Assembly (NCBI RefSeq): GCF_033807715.1
Contig: NC_084607.1
Span: 13,280,441-13,344,440 of the forward strand
Direction: 5' to 3'
Length of the DNA stretch: 64,000 bases
Source of the DNA: Cololabis saira
Lineage: Eukaryota > Chordata > Actinopteri > Beloniformes > Belonidae
A program made the translations under genes and the position numbers. Each line of letters starts with the position of its first letter. Position 1 is the first letter of the stretch. Positions 11,801 through 34,700 of this stretch are shown one piece after another. Below the pieces are notes generated by a model. It was given only the letters and a program-made list of their open reading frames with translations, had not been told where the DNA came from and searched no databases.

Positions 11801-12297
11801 GGAAGAGGAGAAAAGTAAGCGCATGGGCCCTGGAGGGTTGGATCCTGTTGAAGTATACGAGTCCCTGCCAGCTGTGAGTTACCTTGCTTTTAAGACAGTC
11901 TGATTCACCATCTCTTACGAGTTTCAAACTCCTTACACAATGCTTTTTTTAAATGCAGGAGATGCAGAAGTGCTTTGATGACAAGGACATCCAAATGTTA
12001 CAAGATGCCATTAGCAAAATGGACCCGACGGTACGTTATTTTGTGAAAACGTTTTCTGTATTCACACACATTTAAATATTTTGGTTAACCATGGTCTTTA
12101 TAATTTACAGTTTATTAAAATCTGATGTGCGTTTTTGTTTTTGTGGGGGTATTTAGGAGGCGAAGATTCACATGAAGAGGTGCATCGACTCAGGTCTTTG
12201 GGTCCCGAACTCCAAAACTGACGACGGTGATGAAAAAGAGGACGACCCCACCTATGAGGAGGTTAAACCAGAGCAGGAAGAAACAAAGAAAGACTGA
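5862..12297 (+). CDS. cdc37: Cdc37, Hsp90 co-chaperone for protein kinases
   Basis: Eight coding exons: 5862-5969, 7822-8103, 9575-9680, 9771-9886, 11345-11467, 11691-11873, 11959-12030 and 12157-12297. The frame stays open throughout and gives 376 aa (human 378). The protein loads client kinases onto Hsp90 in the cytosol. The N-terminus [20 protein letters not shown] keeps the CK2 target serine (Ser13 in human, Ser15 here). A kinase-binding coiled coil follows (about residues 37-115, rich in K/E). Then come [35 protein letters not shown], and the Hsp90-binding middle domain (about 140-290, with [13 protein letters not shown] and [20 protein letters not shown]). The short C-terminal domain ends in an acidic tail. 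Introns 1 and 2 hold several transposons. Start chosen because it restores the conserved first exon. Poly(A) signals follow at 12734 and 12795. Confidence 0.97.
6055..7765. mobile_element. Long-TIR DNA transposon, copy 1 (TAGTCCA ends)
   Basis: The ends at 6055 (TAGTCCAGGGGCCAG) and 7765 (CATGGACTA) are inverted repeats; pairing extends about 150 bp inward, including GGTATGATAACCCTTCCTGA and its complement near 7655. The flanks suggest a 3-bp target duplication (TTC). About 760 bp remain once the nested hAT at 6095-7034 is removed. A second copy is at 56677-58085. No transposase. The superfamily is not recognised; a 3-bp duplication occurs in PIF/Harbinger and CACTA, but neither terminal signature is present. 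It fills most of cdc37 intron 1. Confidence 0.75.
6095..7034. mobile_element. Non-autonomous hAT element carrying a CCTT array, copy 1
   Basis: TIRs TAGGGATGGGCGGTAT and ATATCGCCCATCCCTA are flanked by a perfect 8-bp duplication GTCAGTAC (6087-6094 and 7035-7042), diagnostic of hAT. About 680 bp of the interior (6210-6893) is CCTT repeat with a higher-order unit built on TTTTTTCCCTTCC and TTTCCTCCTGCTCTC. It inserted into the TIR of the surrounding element and so is younger. Long open frames on the minus strand come only from the array. A second copy, in the opposite orientation, is at 52998-53823. Confidence 0.9.
8401..8773. mobile_element. Tc1/mariner-type palindromic MITE
   Basis: The ends CAGGACTGTCTCAGAAAATT and AATTTTCTGAGACAGTCCTG are perfect inverted repeats flanked by TA on both sides (8399-8400, 8774-8775). 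The arms pair over roughly 170 bp each (for example GCAAGCCTTTTATTATTTTA with its complement). 373 bp, no coding. It lies in cdc37 intron 2. Confidence 0.85.
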
Positions 12298-12733
12298 CCA
12301 GCGTTGACTAACTTAATTCTTCTTTTCAAATGTATTTACCCCCTGTAATGCAACCTCATGTGTATGAATAGTTTGCCTCTCAACAACACACCTTCAAAAG
12401 ATTTTAGCAGCGATTTAAGGGATTGATACTCACTAAAAGTACTCAACTATTTTGCAGCGGTAACCTTTGCTTGGGTGTTTGGGTGTGACTGTGTTCTTTC
12501 ATCTATTTGTAAACAGTTGCCAACTTGTCTGCTTTATTTGTGTTGGTATATAGTGTTCAGGTTCACGCTTCCCTGTTTTCTTTCTTTCTTCTTTTTAAAA
12601 ATTCATTTAATAATGTAAGATTTTCTGTCAACACATCATGAGTGTATATGATGTGAAATGGCACTGTGAATGAAACACATGTTCATGTTCTAAAGGCATG
12701 AGTAATTGGATGCTCACATGCCAGAGTTGATGG

Positions 12734-12800
12734 AATAAACAGGAAGTCCAACATGTTGTCCAAAGGCGGTAATTGATTTTCTCCAAAGTAACTAAATAAA
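12734..12800 (+). terminator. cdc37 poly(A) signals
   Basis: Two AATAAA hexamers (12734-12739 and 12795-12800) lie about 440 and 500 bp after the cdc37 stop; either could end the transcript. Confidence 0.5.
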
Positions 12801-13500
12801 ACTGCTAAATGTAGAAGATGTACTCTGTTTCTCTACAAGCTTAATTTCTTATTCGTAGAGAAAATGGGAGTGAACATGTATTTAATCCTATCAGAGTTCC
12901 AAAATAAAACAAAAATTGCATCAGAGTTTAAAAGAACAGTGGTTGGAGATGCACTGGTTACCACAGGCTGATAAAATTATCCTCTAACCAAAATCTCCAG
13001 CTCCTCTCCCCTCATCACTGTCATCTTAGCATTACCATGTTTATTCTCAATATCAACATCCAATACGATGTACACTGCATGCTTGTATGTATAATTAGAT
13101 ATATGAAACTAAACCTCTCTGCTGATATACTACAAAAGCATAAACATAAAATGGACTCAGAAAAATCCAGTGAAACTCGTATATCTGACACGACCCTGAT
13201 CTGTGATACTTAAAACCCAAAACACACTTTATATAACAAAACTACATTTTTGGGAGACAAAATAACTAAAAATCACATTTGGCATATGAATACCATCATG
13301 GAAGCTAAAACCTTTTATGAAGAAAAAGACATTCAACAAAAATTACTTTTTTACTGATTTAAAGTGAAGAAATGTCAAAGATGTTATTTCAACATGCATG
13401 GCATTCAGGAAAATAATTAGAAAAAAAAATCCACTTTTCAAATACAAATTTATTTTTAATACAAATATTTAGATATTTTTTAATATGTGTATTTGTTTTT
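12801..13500. other. Intergenic spacer between cdc37 and tyk2
   Basis: AT-rich, no repeat family recognised and no coding signal. Confidence 0.5.
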
Positions 13501-13772
13501 TTTATATTTTACACATTAGGCCCACGTCTATCTATGTGGGTAGGGGGCGGTAAATCACATCAAATGTTGAAACTCCACCCATTATTAAACCAACGAAGAA
13601 GAAGGCTGAGCGTTTCCGATAAGGGGGCGTGGCCTGCCGGGCCCCGCCCCCCCGTGACTGACACTTCACGGGAATCTGAAAGATCAGCTTCGGAGGGGAA
13701 ATACGCTGTTAACCATCAACTTCATCGTGTTGCGCTTTTAATGTCACGACTTCGAAACCTAAACATTAAATG
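13501..13772 (+). promoter_or_regulatory. tyk2 promoter and non-coding first exon
   Basis: A GC-rich island contains GGGGGCGTGG and GCCCCGCCCC boxes (13624-13650), then TTCACGGGAA (13665-13674), a TTC-N4-GAA STAT-type half-palindrome. A donor TG|GTAAGG at 13773 fits the end of a non-coding exon. The matching acceptor TTTTCTGTCAG ends at 14344, so coding exon 1 starts at about 14345 with the ATG at 14359. Confidence 0.5.
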
Positions 13773-14358
13773 GTAAGGAAAAATGTTATTGTAAACGCCG
13801 CTTAGTGTGAAAATATATGCAGAGTTTAATAATGTTTATATAATGTGTTTATTTGTTATGAAATCGGCATTACTGAAAGTAAGCGTAAGGTTCGCTTTTA
13901 CTTCCCGGAGACAGTGTGACTGCCATCCATTGTATATATGTTTTTATATATATACAGATGAAAATGAAATTTGTTTTGTGCTGTACATGCGCTTTAAAGC
14001 TGAACAATAACGTAAACATTAAGTTTGGCAAGACAAAACCCCGGAAGGCCTCTTGAATAAAATTGCCTGACTGATTGGTTTCATATTTGCTCATATCTCT
14101 TAACTTGATTGTGTTATTTGGTGAGCTAACATGTCATCTTGGAATGTAATAATAATAATAATAATAATAAGAAGAATAGTAATAATACTCATCAGTTGAA
14201 ATACCGAGCATGTTTTTTTTTTTTTTAGGTAAGGTGCCGCTTGTAAATTGCTCTTCCTTTTGAGTTTACGTAAGCTTTTCATGGCTACGTGACTCCAGCC
14301 AATACAACAGCTGAGTCACTTGAATCTCGGTTTTTTTCTGTCAGTGATCTGGTGCAAC

Positions 14359-25455
<11,097 letters not shown>

Positions 25456-25630
25456 TGGAACTGCGTGAAGATCAGCTTGACTACTTGTCATCACTTTGGC
25501 AACCCTGTATTGCTCATGATCTGCCTTCTAGTGTACAGTTAATGTGTCTGTTTATAGAAATGTCTATATGAATGAATTATGATTTAAGAAAAATATAAGC
25601 ATTGCTGTCATATATATATAACAGTAACAC

Positions 25631-25636
25631 AATAAA
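25631..25636 (+). terminator. tyk2 poly(A) signal
   Basis: AATAAA 175 bp after the tyk2 stop codon; a second possible signal (AATAAATAA) is near 25880. Confidence 0.5.
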
Positions 25637-25639
25637 CTC

Positions 25640-27958
25640 AGTCGGTTTTTGTTTGCCTAATTCCCCACAACTAAGTTGACAGCTTGTGAGTGCCAGCCTG
25701 TTTGTAATATTATTATGTTTTACGTAGACATGTTCATATATCACTGTAGTATTACACGTTTGTTTTTTATGGGGGGATTTTTTAATTTTGTTCCCTTTTT
25801 TAATTCCTGTACATTTTAAATCGATGGTAACGTTGCATGCTGTTTTGTAAACATAAGAACAGATTCAAAATCTAACTAATAAATAATTTTCCACCTCTGC
25901 TTTTATTAAAAACTGAACAGTTTCCATAGTGATGGATACAGAATGTGCACCGGATGTCATAGCAGGACCCATTTCAGCTCTTAAAAAAAAAAAAAAAAAG
26001 AAAAAAGACTGATGCAGAGAATGGGCTTTTTGATCAAGTAAATACATGTTTTCACAAAGCTGGAGTAGGTGTGGAAACAAATGTACCATGCTGCACACTG
26101 ACGGCAACACAGCAAACGGGTCTTTCCACTCACGCTCACCAATCAAGCAGTGCAGCTTTGCAGAGCAACGCTGCTTTGTCTCTGGGACCCTACAAGCTGC
26201 ACAGAAGCGCAGACAAGCGCCCGACACTTGATTGTAGGGAAGCGCTGCAAAGATAACGTAGGCCACTAATAAAGTAGTAGGAATGTAACAGACCACACAG
26301 ATCTATTGCTGAGTAAAAGTCACCACCTGACTCAAAAAGTATATTACTGTATGACACAGAATCAATGTTGCTCCTCCAAGTGCAGACTTTATTTGGACAC
26401 AACATTGGCCCCTGCGGGTTTTACTTGCACCGCGATGCCCTCTAGAGGCAAAGACATGGTAAGTGGACAAAAATACAAATTTCTCTGTATAATACAAATG
26501 AAATTGTTTTTCCAGCTAATATATTACAGGGTTTCTGTAACGTCCCAGGTTACAGCAAGAATAATTTAATTAGGCTTCTGCTTTAGTATTTCACAAAAAA
26601 AAACAACAATTTAACGAACAAAACAGATTGTGCCTGTAATTCTTCGTTACATCGCCATAGATGGACACAATGAAAGGCACACAGTGGCAGGAGCTGCTCA
26701 TACTGATACATAGACTTTTTTTAGCCAGTCCTCAGATTTATATCTTGCTTGTAGCTATGAAGCTGTAACTGGGGAAATTTCTTCTGTTTCTTCATTTAAT
26801 TGAAAGTGTGTTTAATAATCATGTCATGAAGATCAAACTTCTTTTTGTCAGTATTGGAAGAACAATAAGCATTTGTTTTTGCCTCTGACCCTTTTGAAGT
26901 TGTTAAATTCCTCTTTGAGTTAAACATTAAGCATTTGTCTTTGCGTCATATCCTTTTGAAGTTGTTAAATCCCTGTTTGATTTAAAAACAAGAAATGCTA
27001 AGCTTTTGATTGAGAATTAGCAGTTAAAAGGGAAATTTTGAATTTCTTTGTCTGAGAGTAAATATTTGAGTGTTGAAACGGAACTCCAGCAAAACACAAA
27101 CTCTGGAAACATGTCAGGCATTCAGATTTGCAGGGAGTTGTTACATCTCAGACCCAACTCAAAGTCGGATTAGCTCTCCTTTTTTAAATCTCAGCCAAAT
27201 GTTATATCTTTCTGCCTTTCCAGCATCTCTGAAGTGGAAGCATAGCTGTGGCGCTGATGTCCAAAACAGCATACAGGAAGAGAGAACATGAATGGAGTCA
27301 AGTGGCTGATTTTGAACACATTTGGAGGCTTTCACTCAGTCTCAGAGTAATCAATCCCTGTCCAATAATAATAATAACCACAATCATATGCTGTAACAAT
27401 GCACCTTTCAATAACCATGTCTACCTCATACCGCTGCACCTTTCACTTTTTTTAAAATTGTATATAGAAAATAGAAATAGAAAGCCTTTATTATCATTAT
27501 ACTGGTACAATGAGATTAGGCAGCAGCTCCGTAAAAGTGCACACATGCAAAGACTATGTAAACAAAGACTGTGTGAACAACAAAATGAGAAACAGGAAAC
27601 AAATATATATACACTATGAAAATGAGTGAATAATAATTCACATGAATGAGTGGAAGAATATTGCACTTGAATGGATGGAAGAATATTGCACATAAATGAG
27701 TAAAGGATATGTATGTTAATAAAGGCTGTCATTTGTCTATTTACTGTACACTGAGCTAAACAACCAGAGTTAAATTCCCTGTCTTGTTTGACCTGACCTC
27801 GCCAAATAAACCTATTTTTGATTCTGATTTAGTATGAAAAATTTCATGATATAATCTATAGTATTAAAAAAATCCAAATAAAAAAATACATACGAATTTA
27901 GATATATAACACTATTGATATCGCTCATTGATGCTTAAAAACTACGAGTAAAGATTTC
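25640..27958. other. Intergenic spacer between tyk2 and raver1
   Basis: No coding exon that I can support. It contains an imperfect tandem duplication of about 62 bp (26865-26990) and a retroelement tail at about 27455-27760. Confidence 0.5.
27455..27760 (-). repeat. Probable LINE 3'-end fragment
   Basis: GAAAGCCTTTATTATCATTA followed by TACAATGAGATTA resembles a tail I recall as frequent in fish genomes, followed by reiterated GAATGGATGGAAGAATATTG blocks. No boundary could be fixed. Confidence 0.3.
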
Positions 27959-27971
27959 AGAGTTTACTTTT

Positions 27972-28583
27972 CTTCTTTTTTTTTTTAACATCCAGGAGGT
28001 TTTATGAACAAGAGACATATAAACAAAAATAAGAGAGTAAAGTAAAGTAAAGTCAATACAAAGGAACTGTAAGGCATTTTAAAGCAAATAGCATCGACAT
28101 TTCGGAAAGAGACTTAAAATAAAAGATACTTTGATATATCGGTTACTAATTTTTTTGCAGAGTTATTTGACTTAATATTTTTTAAAGAAAGAAAAAAACT
28201 TTTGCAATCATTTATAAAAAAATGGAAAGAGGGCTTCATTTTTCTGGTTTTTGGTATTTAGCCAGTAAGAGAATGACATTAACTAAGAAGGACAGTGATT
28301 TGTCAATAGTATCTATATAAAAAATAATGTTAACGATTTCTAAATTTGGAATGTCATTCATTTTTAAAGATAGCCAATTTCTAATTTCTTGCCAAAAAAT
28401 TTTTGAGACAAGACACAATAAAAACATGTGATCAAGTGATTCTTCCGATTCATTGCAAAAAACACAGGGGTCAACTTCAAATTTAAATCTATGTTTCAAG
28501 AATTCAGCGGTTGGATACATTTTATTAATCAATTTAAAATGAGTTTCCTTGACTTTGGGGGGAATGGGCCATTTGATATACTC
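27972..28583 (-). mobile_element. 5'-truncated L1-like LINE insertion
   Basis: A 13-bp target duplication AGAGTTTACTTTT flanks the element (27959-27971 and 28584-28596). Read on the minus strand it encodes the very C-terminus of an L1/Tx1-type reverse-transcriptase polyprotein (28610-28236), including a zinc-knuckle-like CVFCNESEESLDHMF and SKIFWQEIRNWL. It ends in an A-rich tail (a T run at about 27976-27988 on +). This is a classic truncated target-primed insertion. It ends about 200 bp upstream of the raver1 ATG, with the raver1 promoter motifs directly beyond. Confidence 0.88.
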
Positions 28584-28596
28584 AGAGTTTACTTTT

Positions 28597-28787
28597 GCAA
28601 CAGTTTGCATTTTAAGTCACAGGAACACTCTGGCCCCGCCCCCCGCCGTGTGCTGCGTCGTCGTCATGGTGATTGCGTCCCCCTCTCGTCCAATCAGAAG
28701 CGCCGCTGGGGCCATGTGTGTATTGTTTAAACTGCTCAAATCGGACGGAGTTTTCACACCGACACAAAACTTCCAGCAAAGCGAGTG
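28597..28787 (+). promoter_or_regulatory. raver1 promoter and 5' UTR
   Basis: A GC-rich stretch has a GC box (GGCCCCGCCCCCCGCC, near 28632) and a CCAAT box (GTCCAATCAG, near 28690), with no TATA box at the expected spacing. It is a compact housekeeping-type promoter bounded upstream by the LINE target duplication. Confidence 0.55.
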
Positions 28788-31700
28788 ATGGCGGCTGCCG
28801 TGTCTGTTAGCGCAGCTGGCAACGAGAAAAACACAGACACTGGGCCCGGTGGTTTCACCTGTCTTCCACTAAATGGAAACTACGACCTCGCTGGAACGGA
28901 ACAGGAAAGTTGGTCGTCCGGAGATCGACAACTCGTGCCCGGGGAAGAGGACGCGGCGCCGGGGCGCGAGTGCCAGCGCAGAGTCGAGGAGGACTTGACA
29001 TCACTGAGCCCCGAAGAGATCGAGAGCCGCCTGGAGAGAACTCGCCGGGAGTTTTACAACCGTAGGAAAATAATCATAAAGAATCTCCCCTGCGATATCA
29101 CCAATCAGGTAGGAACTTTGGAAAAGTTTAATAATTCTTTGGTGGCTAACGTTAGCCTAGCTCGTGCTATCAGTGCTAGCCCACCAGCCATTTAACTCTT
29201 TTGAGGCGTCAAACTTTTTGATAAACGTTACTAAATTTGTATTTGGGGGGCAATTTTAAAGGCACCCGAATCAATGGCAGTAATTTAACTAAAATTATTG
29301 TTGAATTTGTGTTGAATCGATTAATTTAGGTAATTAACTCAAACGTGGGGTTTAAATGCCAGGTGGTCATAACTGTCAAGTCATTAATGGCCTGCGTGAC
29401 CTGCCAGTGTGGCCCTAGTGAGAGCAGCTTTTTCACTTTTTTACTTTGTGTTCCCTCTTTTCAAGCAGACAAGCCAGATTGTCGGTGATTGTAATGTTTG
29501 TGCAGGTGGTTTCAGGAGTGCCAGGGGTCAGTTATTAGTGCCGGGGTGTCGGGGGTGATGCTACCTTTGGGAACGTGCTTGACTCGTGCGGAGCGCCGGG
29601 CCTGCGGGCGGTACCATTGTTCCCGAACGGGGGGGGGTTCGAGATGCGAGTTCCCATGTAACAAAAGGTGGAAGGCGTAAAGACAAAAACGTTTCAGAAA
29701 ATGCGAGAGAGCGTCACCATTCAGTTGTGAATGGGCAAAAGCAGGGCAGAGCAATTTCTCCTGCAACAATGGGGGAGTTATTCAACTCCCACCACCCCCA
29801 CACAGGTGCACATGGTGCTAATTCCCCAATAACATTGAGAAAAGTTCATCTTTTATTTAAGTCTCATCTATCTATATATCTATCGACATCCATCCATCTA
29901 TCTATCGACATCCATCCATCCATCTATTGACATCGATCCATCCATCTATCTATCGACATCCATCCATCTATCCATCTATCTATTGACATACATCCATCCA
30001 TCTATTTACATCTATCCATCTATCTATTGACATACATCCATCCATCTATTTACATCTATCCATCTATCTATTGACATACATCCATCCATCTATTTACATC
30101 CATCCATCCATCTATCGACATCCATCCATCTATCCATCTATCTATTGACATACATCCATCCATCCATCCATCTATCTATTGACATCGATCCATCTATCTA
30201 TTGAAATACATCCATCCATCTATCGACATCCATCCATCCATCTATCGACATCCATCCATCTATCCATCTATCTATTGACATACATCCATCCATCTATTTA
30301 CATCTATCCATCTATCTCCATCCATCCATCCATCTATCTATCGACATCCATCCATCTATCTATTGAAATACATCCATCTATCTATCGACATCCATCTATC
30401 CATCTATCTATTGACATCCATCCATCCATCTATTTACATCCATCCATCTATTGACATCCATCCATCTATCCATCCATCTATTTACATCCATCCATCCATC
30501 CATCTATTTACATCCATCCATCCATCTATCTATTTACATACATCCATCCATACATCCATCCATCTATTTACATCCATCCATCTATCTATCGACATCTATC
30601 TATCGACATCGATCCATCCATCCATCTATCTATCGACATTCATCCATATCTATCGACATCCATACATCTATCTATCTATCGACATATCTATCTAGTATTG
30701 GCTTTAATACATTGAATGTATTGACTTAATCGTCTTTTCTTATTTACAGGAGGTCCATGAGCTGTTGGGCAGCTATGATTTGAAGTACTGCTTTGTTGAC
30801 AAATACAAGGGCACAGGTTGGTGTTTGTCCAGTATCCATCATTTTACACACCTCAGTTAAGTAGTAAAGCGTAACAATGGCTCCGAAAATAAGCAATTCA
30901 ATTGTGTTATATTCAATTCAATAATACTAGTATTAATCCATGAAGGGAAATTATATCTTGCAGTATCTGTCATCATAGTTATGGGTACAAAGGATCCCCT
31001 GTAGTGGTTTGTGTTGCAGCAGATCTGAAAAAAACATTTTGACTGAAGATCTTCCTGCTGCTCAGTCACGGTGTAGTGAAGAGGATGCTCGGGGTTGTCC
31101 ATTATGTTTTTCATTTTTGTGCTAAGAACAATGCTGCGTAACAAGTGCTAGAGGCTCCACAACAGAGCTAGCATTCTATATAATTTCAGGAGAACAGGAA
31201 TAACTTTATGCTTCTAAAAATTTAAGAAGAGTTTCACTTGATGATGCCATAATTTGTTAGTTTTATTTAAAAATAAAAACATTTCTGATTCTTAGTACAC
31301 ACGGGGAAATAAGGAACGAAACAAACTAGTTCTTACTGAAAACTTATCAGGCCCAAGAGAGTCTGCGAGTGGCCAGTGTGTTCCAGAAGTGCACATGACA
31401 GTCATACAGATGGAGTGGTTTTGACAAGTGTTAGGATCTCACTTGTCACAATGTTGCACTGCATTGTCATCAATTCAAATGCACCAGTTTCACCAATTTC
31501 CTTGTGATGTGCATCCTCATTCAGACGAGAGAATTGGTAAACCTAACTTCGGTTTAGATTAATCATTTGACATGATCTAGCTCACAGGCAGCGCAATATT
31601 TCTCTACCAGGTAGTTGAGGGGGGAAATGGGTAAAGTCTGGCAAATTCAAGGTACGTCTAGTATTTATTAAGCTATAACTGTAAAGCAAGGTCATGGGTT

Positions 31701-34700
31701 TTCCATGTCCGCCTGTTGCGTTGCTATTAGCGCAAACTCATTCAGGTCGAGTGTTTTGTTTACATGTCAAGGATGCTCAGTCAGTTGAAATGTCTCATAT
31801 TCGTTTCAGTCTCTATGACAACTATAGTAATATGTGTAAAGTTGCACTGTCAGAACTTCATTATTTGCTGCACTGCCAGCATGGCTTGATTTTAATTGGA
31901 CGCGCAGAGAGAGAAATTGTGTCAACAGAACTTCTTTGAGACTTTTTGTGTATAAGATTTGCTCAATTACTTTGTGGTGTGGGAGGAAATGTCACACTCT
32001 CTAACTGAGTCTTTATCTTTTTCTCCCCCATCAAACTCAGCATTTGTGACGCTACTAAATGGTGAACAGGCCCAATGTGCGATCAAAGAGTTCCACCAGC
32101 ACCTGCTGCGGGACAGGGAGATCTCTGTGCAGCTGCAACCGACTGATGCTCTGCTATGCATCGCCAACTTGCCCCGAGCCTTCACCCAGCAGCAGTTTGA
32201 GGAGCTGGTGCGACCCTTTGGCAACCTGGAGCGCTGTTTCCTGGTTTACAGCGCCTCGACGGGGCACTCCAAAGGCTACGGCTTTGTGGAGTACATGAAG
32301 AAGGACTCTGCTGCCAGGGCAAAGTCGGAGCTCTTGGGGAAGCAGTTGGGGTCCCGCATGCTTTATGTCCACTGGACTGAAGTGGGCTCACTCACTTACC
32401 CACTGCTGCATTCAAAATGTCTGTGCGTGGACCGGCTGCCCCCGAGCTTGCTAACGGCTCAAGATCTCCGCAACGCACTGGCTGATACTCATTCGCCGGT
32501 CTTCTGCCAGGTCAGATTTACCACTCGCAAGCACACTGCTATTCACAAAATAAATTACATCAGAATAAGAATTTTTAGTGTATTTAATTTACATTTAGGA
32601 AAATCACCCTTTTAACATAACATTTGTTTGTGTCCTTTTTGTCTTTGGCAATTGTTTCTTTGTCCAGTAGCTGCTGATTTATGCGTTGTGAAACCTAGTG
32701 AAAAGCTGCTGGAGCTTGAATCTTAAATGCTCCAGCATCGTGTTGGACCTGAGCTTCTAGGGATGGATTAAGGCGATGTGCTACAATAGAGAACTTTGAA
32801 ATTGAAATATATTTTCCACCTTTGATCCTCTATTACCTTTCACCTTTAACCCACTTTTCATTTGGTCACTCAAACTTTTTGTAGCAGTGACAAATGGTGG
32901 TTTCTATGGTGATGACCTCCTGACTCCCCCAGGTGGTGTCATTCAACAGGCTTTTCTGGAATGAGAGAGAGCGATGTAGTTAAAGTGCAACAAGCATAGA
33001 GGTAGTTTTTGTTTTTGTTTTTAAGAGGTTGTAAAAGTCATTTATTATGATTGAGAACTACGATTATTCAAAAGAAAGAGTCTTGTTCTAACAATATATT
33101 TTTTACATTTGTACAATAACTTATCACGTTATTACAAAATATCTTTAATGTTTGAATAATATCTCATAACGTTATTACAATATACGTATTCATCACGTTA
33201 CGACAAAATTATGTTCTTACAATATATTTGTATTGTAAGCTCATGATCATATATTGTACAAACGTGAAAAGGTTTTCATTATGACTTGATCAACATTTTA
33301 TTGTAATAACTTTATCATATTGTTTGAATATGAAAAACAATATTTCAATTAAGTGTTAACATATTGTACAAACCTGAAAAAGGTATTGTTTATAAAATAA
33401 ATTTCCCCGTTATATCGTGATAATGACTTTTTCTTTCACTCAGGTGGCGGCTGTACGCTTCCCTACTATTGGCGAGAAAAATAGATTAAAAAGCAAATCA
33501 AACGAACTCCGGACTAAAGAGTGATTCAGTATTGGACCACTCAAAAAAAAATCAGTTTTCAACTGAATTTTAAGATTTATTCCACATATACTCAAAATGG
33601 GTGGCAATGATTTGAATTTTGCCAAACATTTAGTAAGCCATAAGAAATGTTGGATGGGTGCCTAAGTTATAATAGTAGTTTCTCCACAATCATCATTGGT
33701 TAGTGAGTCTAAAATTAAAGGCTGATGTGTGACTCATACATGATCAACCACAATATTGTCAATAACCTAGAAAAAGAGACTTAACAGGATTTGTTTTTAA
33801 TTTGGGTGGATGCAACAGTTTTATGTATTTGTTCATGTTGGTTTATTTTAGTTTTAATCTGCTACAAGACTTGAGCTCATGTCTGGTATATTTATTTCTT
33901 GTCGTTTCTGCAGAGAAATTATTAAATATTATGACAGATGCGGCGACGTATATATTTATAGATTTATGTTGACATCACAGGTCTTAGGAGGTGAAATAAC
34001 GCACTTCCTGCAAAAATGTATTCTGATCTTTATAAGTGACAACAGGAACAGATTTTTCTTGCGTATACAGCGGGCATTGAATGTCTTGTCAGCATTAGTT
34101 TGGCTTTTCATCCATGTGAAATTATTCTGACTTATTTATTTAATTCAATGCTTTTGTTTTCCTCTAAGCAGTTGGCCCAGGGACAAGATGGGAGTTTCCG
34201 GCGTTTTGCTGTGTTGGAGTTTGCCACTGCAGATATGGCTGAGGAGGCACAGAGATTTGCAGATGGCAGGCTGCTGGGCGGGACACACATCAGGGTGTCC
34301 TTCTGTGCCCCCGGCCCTCCAGGAAGGAGCATGTTGGCTGCTTTAATTGCCGCACAGACCATGGTATTACCATTGAATTGATACGCTGCACTGACATATC
34401 CCAAAGTGCTGCTTGACCGTCATTTTCTCACTGTTTTTTTTTTTTTTTTTTCAGGCTGTGAACAGAGGTAAAGGTCTCCTGCCTGATCCCACAGTCATGC
34501 AGATACTCACAGGTCTCAATAACCCCACCGCCCTCAAGATGCTGCTCAACCCCCTGTCACAGGGACACAAACAAGGTAAAGAATCCTCAGCTGCTGCTTT
34601 TTCCCCCAGTGATATCAATTCTTTAATTTGCTTCAAAGTTATGGATCTTAATTGTTTGGTTTATGCGCAGGGCTCCTTGGGGCAGCCCCTGCAATGCCTC

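Noticed and set aside
28236..28610. A possible host gene on the minus strand (124 codons)
   Set aside because: It is the C-terminal remnant of an L1-like polyprotein within a target-site-duplicated insertion.
29867..30694. CRISPR-like array, because short units recur
   Set aside because: Spacers are not unique and the units are simple tetranucleotides; the genome is eukaryotic.
30179..30729. Ile-His-Leu-Ser repeat frames
   Set aside because: ATCC satellite in raver1 intron 1.
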